Shown here: piece after piece, positions 1-8,205 of the stretch
Layout: each line of letters starts with the position of its first letter
Position numbering within the stretch: the stretch's first letter is position 1
Position numbers and translations under genes: made by a program
Notes under the pieces: model-generated
What the model was told of the DNA's origin: nothing
Seen by the model: the letters and a program-made list of their open reading frames with translations, nothing else
The model's database searches: none
Assembly (NCBI GenBank): GCA_016931015.1
Contig: JAFGFP010000059.1
Location: 1 to 16,239 of the forward strand
Length of the DNA stretch: 16,239 nt
Direction of reading: 5' to 3'
DNA from: Dehalococcoidales bacterium
Lineage (GTDB): Bacteria > Chloroflexota > Dehalococcoidia > Dehalococcoidales > UBA5760

Positions 1-5
1 GGGTA

Positions 6-14
6 TGCTATACT
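6..14 (+). promoter_or_regulatory. Extended -10 box, probable rpsB operon promoter
   Basis: The sequence TG-C-TATACT (TG at 6-7, hexamer 9-14) matches an extended -10 element of a housekeeping sigma factor. Transcription would start near position 21, about 20 bases before the rpsB start. Any -35 box would lie left of the window, so only half of the promoter can be seen. The same TGC-TATA pattern occurs in the infC promoter at the other end. The short leader leaves no room for a structured S2-binding leader RNA. Confidence 0.5.
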
Positions 15-41
15 ACTTAACGGCTAGAAAGGAGCCTGAGC

Positions 42-824
42 TTGGTAGAGACAGTTACCATTAAGCAGCTTTTGGAAGCTGGGGCGCACTTTGGGCATCA
101 GACGAGTCGCTGGCACCCGCGCATGAAGAGATACATCTTCACCAAGCGTAACGGCATCCACATCATTGACCTTGAGCAGACCGCCAGCATGCTGGACAAA
201 GCCTGCGACTTTATCAGTCAGCTAGTGGCCCAAGGCGGTAACATCCTCTTCGTGGGCACCAAGAAGCAGGCGCAGGAGTCTGTGGAAGAAGAGGCCAAGC
301 GGTGTGGCATGTACTACGTCAACCAGCGCTGGCTGGGCGGAACCTTGACCAACTTCGCCACCATCCAGAAGCGTATCGACTACTTGGTTCAACTCGAAGA
401 CCAGCAATCCCGGGGTGAGTTCAGCCGTCTTCCCAAGAACGAAGCCCTCAAGCTGGAGCGGGAGATTACCCGTCTCAACCGGCTGATTGGCGGTTTTAAG
501 GAGATGACCAGCCTGCCGGGCGCCCTGTTCATCATCGACATCACCAAGGAACGCGCCGCCCTGGCGGAAGCCAAGCGGGTCGGCATACCGGTGGTGGCTA
601 TCGCCGATACCAACTGCGACCCCACCGACCTCGACTACCCGATTCCGACCAATGACGACGCCATCAAGGCAATCCGGCTGGTATGCAGCAAGGTCGCCGA
701 CGCCGTTATCGAAGGGAAAACAGGGGGCGTTCTGCCTCAAGCTGAGGAAACCGCGACAGAGACCGGCGTCGAGGTCGAAGGCAGTGCGGAACCCATTGTC
801 TTCACCCCACCCGACGACGAGTAA
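42..824 (+). CDS. rpsB: 30S ribosomal protein S2
   Basis: Small-subunit ribosomal protein S2, which sits on the back of the 30S body and is needed for S1 binding and initiation. The 260 residues fit the usual bacterial length. Family signatures are HFGHQT at residues 16-21, followed by the WHPRMKRYIF and IHIIDLEQT stretches, FVGTKKQAQ, YVNQRWLGGTLTNF, and the C-terminal block LPGALFIIDITKE to PIPTNDDAI. The tail after about residue 230 is acidic and poorly conserved, as is normal. The start is TTG, preceded by AAAGGAG at 28-34 with 7-base spacing; a TAA at 18-20 closes the frame upstream and no in-frame ATG is available. It is the first visible gene of the operon and is followed by tsf after 15 bases, the near-universal bacterial pairing. 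Confidence 0.98.
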   Translation: MVETVTIKQLLEAGAHFGHQTSRWHPRMKRYIFTKRNGIHIIDLEQTASMLDKACDFISQLVAQGGNILFVGTKKQAQESVEEEAKRCGMYYVNQRWLGGTLTNFATIQKRIDYLVQLEDQQSRGEFSRLPKNEALKLEREITRLNRLIGGFKEMTSLPGALFIIDITKERAALAEAKRVGIPVVAIADTNCDPTDLDYPIPTNDDAIKAIRLVCSKVADAVIEGKTGGVLPQAEETATETGVEVEGSAEPIVFTPPDDE

Positions 825-839
825 GATAAGGAGACAGAC

Positions 840-1352
<513 letters not shown>

Positions 1353-1363
1353 AGGGGCTACCG

Positions 1364-2086
1364 ATGACCGCCACCAGCTACCAGCGAGTCCTCCTCAAGC
1401 TCAGCGGCGAAGCCTTCAGCGGTAAGGCCAGATTCGGTATCGACAGCCAGACCGTAAACCAGATAGCCGGGCAGATTAAAAAGGTAGCCGAAATGGGGGT
1501 AGCCACCGCCGTGGTGGTGGGCGGGGGCAACATCTGGCGGGGAACCTCCGCAGAGCGAAAGGGTATGGACCGGGTCACCGCCGACTACGCCGGCATGCTG
1601 GCCACGGTGATTAACGCCCTGGCTCTCCAGGATGCCTTGGAAAATGCCGGAGTAGTTACCCGAACCCAATCAGCGATAGGCATCGCGCAGGTAGCCGAGC
1701 CCTACATCAGACGCCGCGCCATCCGTCACCTGGAAAAGGGCCGGGTGGTTATCTTCGCCGGGGGCACCGGCAATCCCTACATGACCACGGACACCGCCGC
1801 CGCGCTGCGGGCTATCGAAATCGGCGCCGAGGTGCTTCTCATGACCAAGAATAACGTCGACGGGGTCTACGACGCCGACCCCCGTAAGAACCCCAACGCC
1901 AAGAAGTTGGAGCGGCTCACTCACCTCGAGGCCCTCAACCTGCGCCTAAACGTCATGGACGCCACCGCCCTCTCCCTCTGCCTGGAAAACAGACTGCCCA
2001 TAATCGTCTTTGACCTCAAGGCCCCGCAGAGCCTCGAGCGCGCCATCAGCGGCGAACATATCGGCACCATTATCTCCAGCGAGTAG
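1364..2086 (+). CDS. pyrH: UMP kinase
   Basis: Hexameric bacterial UMP kinase (amino acid kinase fold), phosphorylating UMP to UDP with ATP in pyrimidine nucleotide synthesis. The 240 residues match the family. Visible motifs are LLKLSGE (residues 10-16, phosphate-binding Lys12), GGGNIWRG (53-60), DYAGMLATVINALALQ, GGTGNPYMTTDTAAA, DGVYDADPRKN and MDATALSLCLEN. The start is ATG with a G-rich site at 1352-1358 just after the tsf stop. It lies 11 bases after tsf and 4 bases before frr, in the standard rpsB-tsf-pyrH-frr order. The bacterial enzyme is typically feedback-inhibited by UTP and activated by GTP; that is family knowledge. Confidence 0.98.
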   Translation: MTATSYQRVLLKLSGEAFSGKARFGIDSQTVNQIAGQIKKVAEMGVATAVVVGGGNIWRGTSAERKGMDRVTADYAGMLATVINALALQDALENAGVVTRTQSAIGIAQVAEPYIRRRAIRHLEKGRVVIFAGGTGNPYMTTDTAAALRAIEIGAEVLLMTKNNVDGVYDADPRKNPNAKKLERLTHLEALNLRLNVMDATALSLCLENRLPIIVFDLKAPQSLERAISGEHIGTIISSE

Positions 2087-2090
2087 CAGA

Positions 2091-2648
2091 ATGACTAAAG
2101 ACCTTTTGCACGGTACCGAAGAAAAGATGCGGGCCGCCGTGAGCGCCCTGAAGAAGGAGCTGGCCAGCATCCGCACGGGACACGCCAACCCGGCCCTGGT
2201 AGAACACATCAAGGTGGACTATAACGGCCTCCTCATGCCTATCAATCAGCTGGCGGCGGTCTCGGCCCCGGCGGCCAGCCTGCTCGTCATCCAGCCATGG
2301 GACAAGGGCAGCTTCTCCAGCATCGAGAAGGCAATCCAGAAGTCCGACCTCGGGCTGAACCCGACCAACGACGGTAACGTAATCAGGATAAATATCCCGC
2401 CCCTCAGTGAAGAGCGGCGCCAGGAACTGGCCAAGGTGGTGCACAGCCGGGTAGAGAAGGAAAAGGTGGTCATCCGCAACCTGAGGCGCGAGGCGATGGA
2501 CGAACTGAGAAAGCAGGAGAAAGATAAGGCGCTGTCTCAGGACGAACTCAAGCGCGCCTTAGACCAGCTACAGAAGCTAACCGACGTTTTCACGGCTAAC
2601 GCCGACCAGGTGGGACAGGACAAGCAAGCCGAACTGAGGGAGGTCTAG
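2091..2648 (+). CDS. frr: Ribosome recycling factor
   Basis: RRF splits the post-termination 70S ribosome together with EF-G. I chose the ATG at 2091, 4 bases after the pyrH stop, giving exactly 185 residues, the canonical length. An upstream in-frame start at 2010 would add 27 low-complexity residues read from inside pyrH. Signatures are MRAAVSALKKELASIRTG, PINQLAAVSAP, LLVIQPWD, the NDGNVIRINIPPLSEERR block, and the charged helix RNLRREAMDELRKQEKDK of domain I. No clear Shine-Dalgarno site is visible, so translational coupling to pyrH is likely. A 34-base gap separates it from uppS. Confidence 0.98.
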   Translation: MTKDLLHGTEEKMRAAVSALKKELASIRTGHANPALVEHIKVDYNGLLMPINQLAAVSAPAASLLVIQPWDKGSFSSIEKAIQKSDLGLNPTNDGNVIRINIPPLSEERRQELAKVVHSRVEKEKVVIRNLRREAMDELRKQEKDKALSQDELKRALDQLQKLTDVFTANADQVGQDKQAELREV

Positions 2649-2682
2649 TCCGAAAGCCGGCCACTACCTGCCAGCGTGTGAT

Positions 2683-3414
2683 ATGGGAGAGCGGGCACCT
2701 GAGACACCGGAGACAGAGGCGGCGGGCCAGCTGCCCCAGCACGTCGCCATCATCATGGACGGTAACGGCCGCTGGGCGGCGAAGCGCCTCCGGCCCAGGT
2801 TCGAAGGGCACCTCGCCGGGCTGGAACGGGCCCGTAACGCCGTGAGATACCTCGACCGCCATTATCACCTCAAGTACCTCACCCTCTTCGGCTTTTCTAC
2901 CGAAAACTGGAACCGCCCCACCCAGGAAGTCAACATCATCCTGCGCGTCTTCCAGGAGATAATCGACCGGGAGGCCCGAGCGCTCCACAAGCTGGGTATC
3001 AGGCTGCGCCACCTGGGCCGCCGGGAAGAGCTACCGAAAGGTCTCCGGGCGTCCATCGAGAAGGCCAGCGAACTAACCAAGGACAACACCGGGATGACCT
3101 TCAGCCTGGCCTTTAACTACGGCGGGCGCGGCGAGATTCTGGATGCGGTGCGCCGCATCGTGGCCGATAACGTCTCCCCCGAAGAGATAAATGAAGAGCT
3201 GTTCGCTACCTACCTCTACACCGCCGGTATCCCCGACGTCGACCTGCTCATCCGCACCGGGGGCGAGCTCCGCACCAGTAACTTCATGACCTGGCAATCG
3301 GTCTACAGCGAATACTACTTCACCGATGTCTTCTGGCCCGACTTCGACGAAGAAGAGATTGACAAGGCGCTCGCAGCCTACCGCCAGCGGCAGAGACGCT
3401 TTGGCGGCTTATAG
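2683..3414 (+). CDS. uppS: Isoprenyl diphosphate synthase (undecaprenyl diphosphate synthase family)
   Basis: cis-Prenyltransferase that extends farnesyl diphosphate with isopentenyl diphosphate to make the long polyprenyl carrier lipid. The catalytic loop IIMDGNGRWA places the Mg2+-binding Asp at residue 26, as in E. coli. Further motifs are FGFSTENWNRP, FNYGGR and RTGGELRTSNF (residues 191-201, keeping both phosphate-binding Arg residues and the Glu), then WQSVYSEYYFTDVFWPDF. Length 243 is normal. The ATG start has no obvious ribosome-binding site. In E. coli this gene is also next to cdsA and rseP. In a lineage thought to lack peptidoglycan, the carrier lipid would serve glycan or glycoprotein assembly instead; that is inference. 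Confidence 0.95.
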   Translation: MGERAPETPETEAAGQLPQHVAIIMDGNGRWAAKRLRPRFEGHLAGLERARNAVRYLDRHYHLKYLTLFGFSTENWNRPTQEVNIILRVFQEIIDREARALHKLGIRLRHLGRREELPKGLRASIEKASELTKDNTGMTFSLAFNYGGRGEILDAVRRIVADNVSPEEINEELFATYLYTAGIPDVDLLIRTGGELRTSNFMTWQSVYSEYYFTDVFWPDFDEEEIDKALAAYRQRQRRFGGL

Positions 3415-3521
3415 CTTAAGCACCGGGCTGCCCGAACGCCGTCCAGAGAGGCACTGTTTCCCGAAACGCCACGCAAAGCCACTTGATTATACCCGGTAAT
3501 AGGAGTTTAATAGGAAGTCAG

Positions 3522-4352
3522 ATGCTTACCAAAAGGGCCATAACCTCCGTCTGGTATGTCGTTCTGATAATAGTCGTTGTCTGGTTCGGCGGCGAGCCGG
3601 GGCTTACCGCGATGGTGGCTGTTCTGGGGGTTCTGGCCGCCTTCGAGTTCTACCACATGGTCGCCGCCAGTAAGGGCCCACCCCTCACCTACTTCGGGCT
3701 GGTGTGGACGGCGCTCCTTATCCTCAGCCGTAGCTCCGGGCTCATCTCCCTGGTGGAGACCAACTTCAACCCCGAGCTAATTACCCCGCTCCTTCTGACC
3801 TCAACGCTGGTGCTGTCTCTCATCGGCATTCTGGTGCGCCGCCGGAAAGAGGGTGCCTTTACCAGCTGGGTATGGACTATGGCCGGTATCTTCTACATCG
3901 GCTGGCTCCTAAGCCATCTGGTTGCCTTAAGAGGTCTGGAGAGCGGGCGAAACCTGGTGTTTCTGGTTCTGTTCGTCACCTGGGTTTCCGATACCACCGC
4001 CTTCCTCGTCGGCCGGAGGTTCGGACGGCACAAGATGGCTCCGGCTATCAGCCCGAGTAAGACCTGGGAGGGGACTCTCGGCGGGATATGCGGCGCTGTC
4101 GCGGTGAGCATTCTCTTTTTCACCCCTACCTTCTTCCAGCTCCCGCTCGGTATCGGACAGGTAATCCTGCTGAGCGTGCTGGCCAGCATTCTGGGACAGC
4201 TGGGCGACCTCATCGAGTCCCTGCTCAAGCGAAACCTGGGGGTCAAGGACTCCGGCCGGCTGATGCCGGGGCACGGCGGCGTCCTCGACCGGATTGACAG
4301 CCTCATACTGGCCGGCGTCGTGGTATACTATTATGCGATATGGGTAATGTAG
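3522..4352 (+). CDS. cdsA: Phosphatidate cytidylyltransferase (CDP-diglyceride synthase)
   Basis: Integral membrane enzyme that converts phosphatidic acid and CTP to CDP-diacylglycerol, the precursor of all phospholipids. The C-terminal signature is complete: S-L-L-K-R-N-L-G-V-K-D-S-G, then PGHGGVLDRIDS, with the Asp residues that bind metal. About seven to eight hydrophobic helices precede it. I chose the ATG at 3522 (276 residues) because it has AGGAAG at 3512-3517 and gives the usual N-terminus MLTKRAI. A TTG at 3483 would add 13 non-hydrophobic residues and cannot be excluded. The 107-base gap after uppS contains a small GTTTC-CC-GAAAC palindrome (3456-3467) of unknown meaning. The 3' end overlaps dxr by 13 bases. 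Confidence 0.95.
   Translation: MLTKRAITSVWYVVLIIVVVWFGGEPGLTAMVAVLGVLAAFEFYHMVAASKGPPLTYFGLVWTALLILSRSSGLISLVETNFNPELITPLLLTSTLVLSLIGILVRRRKEGAFTSWVWTMAGIFYIGWLLSHLVALRGLESGRNLVFLVLFVTWVSDTTAFLVGRRFGRHKMAPAISPSKTWEGTLGGICGAVAVSILFFTPTFFQLPLGIGQVILLSVLASILGQLGDLIESLLKRNLGVKDSGRLMPGHGGVLDRIDSLILAGVVVYYYAIWVM
4321..4329 (+). promoter_or_regulatory. Candidate internal extended -10 box before dxr
   Basis: TGG-TATACT at 4321-4329 resembles an extended -10 element. Initiation near 4336 would leave only a few bases before the dxr ATG at 4340, giving a nearly leaderless mRNA. That would fit the absence of a Shine-Dalgarno site for dxr. The sequence also encodes the Val-Val-Tyr-Tyr-Tyr end of CdsA, so the match may be chance. 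A perfect TTGACA at 4294-4299 is 24 bases away, too far for a standard -35. Confidence 0.2.
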
Positions 4353-5488
4353 TTAAGAACCTGGCGGTGCTGGGTTCCACCGGCTCCATCGGCCGGCAGA
4401 CCCTAGAGATAGTCCGTGCCTTTCCCCAACGCTTCCACATCGTCGGTCTAGCCGCCGCCAGGAACCTCGATTTACTGGCCGAGCAGGTAAGAGAGTTCCA
4501 GCCGGAATTCATCTACTGCCAGAACCGAGAAGCCCTCAGCCGCCGGAACATCGGAGGCAAGTTCCTGCCGCTGGAGGAGATGGCCGGCCACCCGGATATA
4601 GATACCGTAGTCGTTGCCGTCTCGGGTACGGCCGGACTAGCACCCACCGTAGCCGCCGTGAAGTCCGGGAAGCGGGTCGCCCTGGCTAACAAGGAATCCC
4701 TGGTCGTGGCCGGGGAGATTATCACTAGAGAGGCCGCGCAGAATAAGGCCCGGATTCTGCCGGTGGACAGCGAGCCGAGCGCCATCTGGCAGTGCCTGGA
4801 GGGGGAGACCCAAAAGCCCGCCCGGCTCATTCTGACCGCCTCGGGGGGGCCCTTCCGCCACCTATCAGCCGCCCAACTGGAGCGGGTTACCGCCAAGCAG
4901 GCCCTGAAACACCCCTCGTGGCGCATGGGGCCCAAGGTAACCATCGACTCGGCAACCCTGATGAATAAGGGGCTTGAGATTATCGAAGCTCACTGGTTGT
5001 TCGAGATGCCCTTTGAAAATATCACGGTGCTCGTTCACCCCCAGAGCATTATTCACTCTATGGTAGAGTTCGAGGACGGCTCGGTGAAAGCCCAGCTGGG
5101 CTACCCCGACATGCGCCTCCCCGTACAGTACGCCCTGACCTACCCGGAACGCCTGCCCAACCCCAAGCTGCCCCGGCTCGACTGGGACAGCCTAAGTAAT
5201 CTTAGTTTCGAGCCGCCCGACTTAACCCGGTTCCCCTGCCTTAAGCTGGCTACCGAGGCGGGGCGGTGGGGCGGCACCTACCCTGCGGTGCTCTGCGCCG
5301 TCGACGAGGTCGCCGTAGAATTATTCCTTGCCGGTAGGATTAGCTTTACCGGGATTACCCGTCTCGTGGAACAGGCGCTGGCACAACATCAGGCCGTAGC
5401 CCAGCCCAGCCTGGAGGAAATCACGGCGGCGACCGACTGGGCACGCGAAAAAGTCCGTCAGCTCAGCGCCGGAGACAGACCATGCTGA
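4340..5488 (+). CDS. dxr: 1-deoxy-D-xylulose 5-phosphate reductoisomerase
   Basis: Catalyses the NADPH-dependent rearrangement and reduction of DXP to MEP, the committed step of the non-mevalonate isoprenoid pathway. The N-terminal Rossmann motif is LGSTGSIGRQTL (residues 11-22), followed by ANKESLVVAG (116-125). The metal-binding Asp143 and Glu145 lie in LPVDSEPSAIWQCLEGE, then come TASGGPFR, HPSWRMGPKVTIDSATLMNK and HPQSIIHSMVEF. Length 382 is normal. Its usual SEHNAIFQ motif is replaced by SEPSAIWQ, a known variation that keeps the metal ligands. It overlaps cdsA by 13 bases and rseP by 7, with no clear ribosome-binding site, so coupling is likely. ispG, a later step of the same pathway, lies two genes downstream. 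Confidence 0.97.
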   Translation: MGNVVKNLAVLGSTGSIGRQTLEIVRAFPQRFHIVGLAAARNLDLLAEQVREFQPEFIYCQNREALSRRNIGGKFLPLEEMAGHPDIDTVVVAVSGTAGLAPTVAAVKSGKRVALANKESLVVAGEIITREAAQNKARILPVDSEPSAIWQCLEGETQKPARLILTASGGPFRHLSAAQLERVTAKQALKHPSWRMGPKVTIDSATLMNKGLEIIEAHWLFEMPFENITVLVHPQSIIHSMVEFEDGSVKAQLGYPDMRLPVQYALTYPERLPNPKLPRLDWDSLSNLSFEPPDLTRFPCLKLATEAGRWGGTYPAVLCAVDEVAVELFLAGRISFTGITRLVEQALAQHQAVAQPSLEEITAATDWAREKVRQLSAGDRPC

Positions 5489-6531
5489 CTACTGCTTTAA
5501 TCTTTATCGGCGTCCTGGTCGGGCTTATCCTGGCCCATGAGTTCGGCCACTTTATCACCGCCAAGGCCTTCCGGGTGGAGGTAAAGGAGTTCGGGGTCGG
5601 CTTTCCCCCGCGCATATTCTCAAGGAAGCGGGGCGAGACGGTATACTCACTGAACGCCATACCACTGGGCGGATTCACCAAACTGGCCGGAGAGGAAGAC
5701 CCCGATACCCCAAGAAGCCTGTCCGCCAAACCGACCGGCATCCGGCTCCTGGTGCTCAGCGCCGGCTCGCTGATGAACCTCGTCATCCCCCTGGCCCTCT
5801 TCACCATCGCCTTCATGGTACCCCACGACGTGGTCATGGGCAAGGTTTTGATAGAAGAAGTCGCTCCTGAGTCACCGGCCGCTACCGCCGGCCTGGAGAG
5901 CGGCGACACCATAATCAGCTTAAACGACAAAGCCATAAATAATACCGGCGACCTGCAGCGCTACATCCAGCTCAACCTGGGCCGGGAGACGGAGATAACC
6001 GTCGAGCACGGTGACTCGACCGTGGAGAGCTTTGGCTTAGTACCCCGGTGGCGCCCCCCGGTGGGGCAGGGTGCTATCGGAGTTGCCGTTAAGACGGTAG
6101 ATGCCAGCATCGTCCGCCGGAGCGAGCCCGCCTGGAGGGCCGCCCCCCTGGGCGCCACCACCTGTATCGAGACCTTCGTTCTCTTTAAGAACGGGATACT
6201 CAGCATGATTACCGGAGCCACCCCGGTGGAAGTAGTCGGTCCGGTGGGTATCGCCGAGATGACCGGCGAGGTCGCCCGGGCCGGGATGAGCCCGCTACTG
6301 GAGTTCGTCGCCTTCCTCAGCATCAATCTGGGCCTGATAAACCTCCTCCCCCTTCCCGCCCTAGACGGCGGCCGCATCGTCTTCGTCCTCCTGGAGAAGG
6401 CGCGCGGCGGGAAACGTATCTTGCCGAGAACCCAGGGGCTGGTGCACCTCATCGGCTTTATCCTGCTCATCGGAATACTGATAGCCATTACCTTTAACGA
6501 TATAACCCGGATAGTAGGCGGCGGGGGGTAG
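5482..6531 (+). CDS. rseP: Site-2 intramembrane metalloprotease, RseP family
   Basis: Membrane-embedded zinc protease of the S2P/M50 family that cleaves transmembrane segments such as those of anti-sigma factors or remnant signal peptides. The zinc site HEFGH is in the first helix (His19, Glu20, His23) and the third ligand is Asp295 in NLLPLPALDGGR near the C-terminus. A single PDZ domain occupies about residues 115-200 (EVAPESPAATAGLESGDTI). The 349 residues fit the one-PDZ forms rather than the two-PDZ E. coli protein. A final helix precedes the stop. GGAG at 5471-5474 serves as ribosome-binding site inside dxr. The substrate is not indicated: no sigma or anti-sigma gene lies in the window. 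Confidence 0.93.
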   Translation: MLTTALIFIGVLVGLILAHEFGHFITAKAFRVEVKEFGVGFPPRIFSRKRGETVYSLNAIPLGGFTKLAGEEDPDTPRSLSAKPTGIRLLVLSAGSLMNLVIPLALFTIAFMVPHDVVMGKVLIEEVAPESPAATAGLESGDTIISLNDKAINNTGDLQRYIQLNLGRETEITVEHGDSTVESFGLVPRWRPPVGQGAIGVAVKTVDASIVRRSEPAWRAAPLGATTCIETFVLFKNGILSMITGATPVEVVGPVGIAEMTGEVARAGMSPLLEFVAFLSINLGLINLLPLPALDGGRIVFVLLEKARGGKRILPRTQGLVHLIGFILLIGILIAITFNDITRIVGGGG

Positions 6532-6535
6532 TCAC

Positions 6536-7582
6536 ATGAACCCGAGACGGGAAAGTAAAGCAATCCGGATTGGCGGGGTAACCGTGGGCGGCGGCGCCCC
6601 CATTGTGGTGCAGTCGATGACCAAGACCGACACCCGTGACATTATGTCAACTATAGCCCAGATACGGGAACTCGCCGACTGCGGCTGCGAGCTGGTCAGG
6701 CTGGCCGCCCCCGATGCCGAAGCCGCCCGAGCCATAAAGGAGATTAAGAAGAGCGCTCCCCTACCCCTCATCGCCGATATTCACTTCGACTACCGCCTGG
6801 CGCTGGCCGCGCTTGAGGCCGGCGCCGACGGGCTGCGCCTCAACCCGGGGAACATCAATGAGCCGGACAAGGTCGCCGTGATAGTTCGGGCCGCTAAAGA
6901 AAGAGGCGTCCCCATCCGCATCGGGGTAAACGCCGGGAGCCTGCCTAAAACGCAGGGGCAGCAGCTATCCACCGCCCAACGTATGGTACAGACCGCCCTG
7001 GAGCAGGTACGGCTGCTGGAGAGCCTCGACTTCGACCTGATTAAGGTCTCCCTTAAGGCCTTCGACGTGCCGACCACGATTGAAGCCTACCGGGACATCG
7101 CCGACAAGATACCCTACCCCCTGCACATCGGCATCACCGAGGCCGGGACTCCCCGCGCCGGTATTATCCGCAGCACGGTGGGTATCAGCACCCTGCTCTA
7201 CCTCGGCATCGGGGATACCATCCGGGTCTCCCTTTCGGCCCACCCCCGGGAAGAGGTCAGCGCCGGCTATGAAATCCTGAAAAGCCTGAACCTGCGCCAG
7301 CGCGGGCCGGTGCTGGTCAGTTGCCCCGCCTGCGGGCGGGCCGAGGTCGATATTATCAGACTGGCCGGTGAGGTGGAGCGAGAGCTAGTCAGGATTACCA
7401 AGCCGGTAAAGGTCGCCGTCATGGGCTGCGTGGTTAACGGCCCCGGCGAGGCCAGAGACGCCGATATCGGTATCGCCTGCGGCAAGGGGAAGGCCGTCCT
7501 CTTTAAGAAGGGTAAGCAGATTAAGACCATAGAGGAAAAGGACTTTATAAGCGTATTGATGAGCGAGGTGGAGAAGCTATAA
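6536..7582 (+). CDS. ispG: 4-hydroxy-3-methylbut-2-enyl diphosphate synthase
   Basis: Iron-sulfur enzyme of the MEP pathway that reduces the cyclic diphosphate MEcPP to HMBPP, the penultimate step. The N-terminal TIM-barrel half starts with IRIGGVTVGGGAPIVVQSMT and contains DIHFDYRLAL and GLRLNPGNI. The C-terminal half binds a 4Fe-4S cluster through Cys263 and Cys266 (SCPACGR), Cys298 (MGCVVNGPGEA) and Glu305. At 348 residues it is the standard bacterial one-piece form without the plant-type insert. It follows rseP after 4 bases and ends the GC-rich operon; the next gene, 2 bases on, has a different base composition. Confidence 0.97.
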   Translation: MNPRRESKAIRIGGVTVGGGAPIVVQSMTKTDTRDIMSTIAQIRELADCGCELVRLAAPDAEAARAIKEIKKSAPLPLIADIHFDYRLALAALEAGADGLRLNPGNINEPDKVAVIVRAAKERGVPIRIGVNAGSLPKTQGQQLSTAQRMVQTALEQVRLLESLDFDLIKVSLKAFDVPTTIEAYRDIADKIPYPLHIGITEAGTPRAGIIRSTVGISTLLYLGIGDTIRVSLSAHPREEVSAGYEILKSLNLRQRGPVLVSCPACGRAEVDIIRLAGEVERELVRITKPVKVAVMGCVVNGPGEARDADIGIACGKGKAVLFKKGKQIKTIEEKDFISVLMSEVEKL

Positions 7583-7584
7583 AC

Positions 7585-7992
7585 ATGGAAGAGGTAATAG
7601 TAACTTTGGACTTACCGATGATTATTGGCATTATAACTCTAGTGCTAGTTATATTCACCATTGTGTGGGGAACTGGATTATGGGCGCGTAGAGAGAGGGC
7701 AAAAATCAAAACGCGAGGTTTGCACTTCCAGTTTAAGCTAGGGGATAGAATTGTGTTCAAGCTAAATCGCACCGAACTTCAGCGGTCTGGAAACAAAGAG
7801 CTTCGCTCCGTAAAAGGCATCCTCCTCAGACTAGACAAAAGCCTACATGATGAACTAAGTCAATATATTGATTTTCGCCAGTCTAGGGAACTACTTCTGA
7901 CTGGAAGACAAGGAAATCTCCTTAAAGATGAAATAAGAATCGTTGAGCATTGGACTGACTACGAATATAAAATACTAGACGGTTCCGCATAG
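7585..7992 (+). CDS. Hypothetical AT-rich single-helix membrane protein
   Basis: I do not recognise this 135-residue protein. Residues 10-33 form one strong hydrophobic helix, followed by an Arg/Lys-rich stretch (ARRERAKIKTR), which predicts a short N-terminus outside and a soluble C-terminal domain in the cytoplasm. The rest is charged and probably mixed alpha/beta, with no catalytic motif that I can name. It begins 2 bases after ispG and may borrow GGAG inside the ispG end. The DNA is clearly AT-rich (about 35 percent GC in 7621-7680), unlike every neighbour, which suggests recent acquisition. It ends in TAG, and the same frame stays open for 45 more codons, so the intact gene may once have been longer. 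Confidence 0.6.
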   Translation: MEEVIVTLDLPMIIGIITLVLVIFTIVWGTGLWARRERAKIKTRGLHFQFKLGDRIVFKLNRTELQRSGNKELRSVKGILLRLDKSLHDELSQYIDFRQSRELLLTGRQGNLLKDEIRIVEHWTDYEYKILDGSA

Positions 7993-8130
7993 GATAAGGA
8001 TAAAGAAAAGATCGTGAAGCGACTTCATCAAGCGACATTTGAAGTAGGTCTAATCTGGGAAGACAAACCTAACAAAACTCAATGGGTAAGAATAACACCA
8101 GAAGACTTTGATAAATGGAGGAAAGTTTGA
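7993..8130 (+). pseudogene. In-frame continuation of the AT-rich gene beyond a TAG stop
   Basis: Directly after the TAG at 7990-7992 the same frame runs on for 45 codons and ends with TGA at 8128-8130. It begins D-K-D-K-E-K-I-V-K-R-L and ends PEDFDKWRKV, has the same AT-rich composition and looks like a plausible protein end. Three readings are possible: a nonsense-split longer gene of about 181 codons, occasional readthrough, or a separate mini-gene starting at GTG 8014 (38 residues, weak ribosome-binding site). The frame agreement and shared composition favour the first reading. No function can be assigned. Confidence 0.4.
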
Positions 8131-8149
8131 AGGGGCGAAGCCCCTTCTT
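8129..8149 (+). terminator. Terminator-like hairpin after the AT-rich gene
   Basis: GAAGGGGC (8129-8136) pairs perfectly with GCCCCTTC (8140-8147) around a GAA triloop, followed by TT and then AACA. The stem starts inside the TGA of the extended frame, so it sits exactly where the AT-rich unit ends. The U-tract is short, so termination may be partial. Confidence 0.5.
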
Positions 8150-8151
8150 AA

Positions 8152-8194
8152 CACCTCCCCCTATCCTTTGAAGGAGAGGGGGACACAGGGGGTG
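8152..8194. repeat. REP-like palindromic element
   Basis: A 13-base arm at 8156-8168 pairs with 8171-8183 with one mismatch around a TG centre, and an outer CACC (8152-8155) matches GGTG (8191-8194). The C-rich and G-rich halves resemble the intergenic palindromes scattered through many bacterial genomes. Only one copy is in the window, so the repeat status is inferred from form. The G-rich right flank also sits where the ribosome-binding site of the next gene should be. Confidence 0.5.
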
Positions 8195-8205
8195 AGATTA
8201 TAGCA

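Noticed and set aside
4294..4329. Perfect TTGACA with TATACT as a complete promoter for dxr
   Set aside because: The spacer is 24 bases, far from the usual 16-18.
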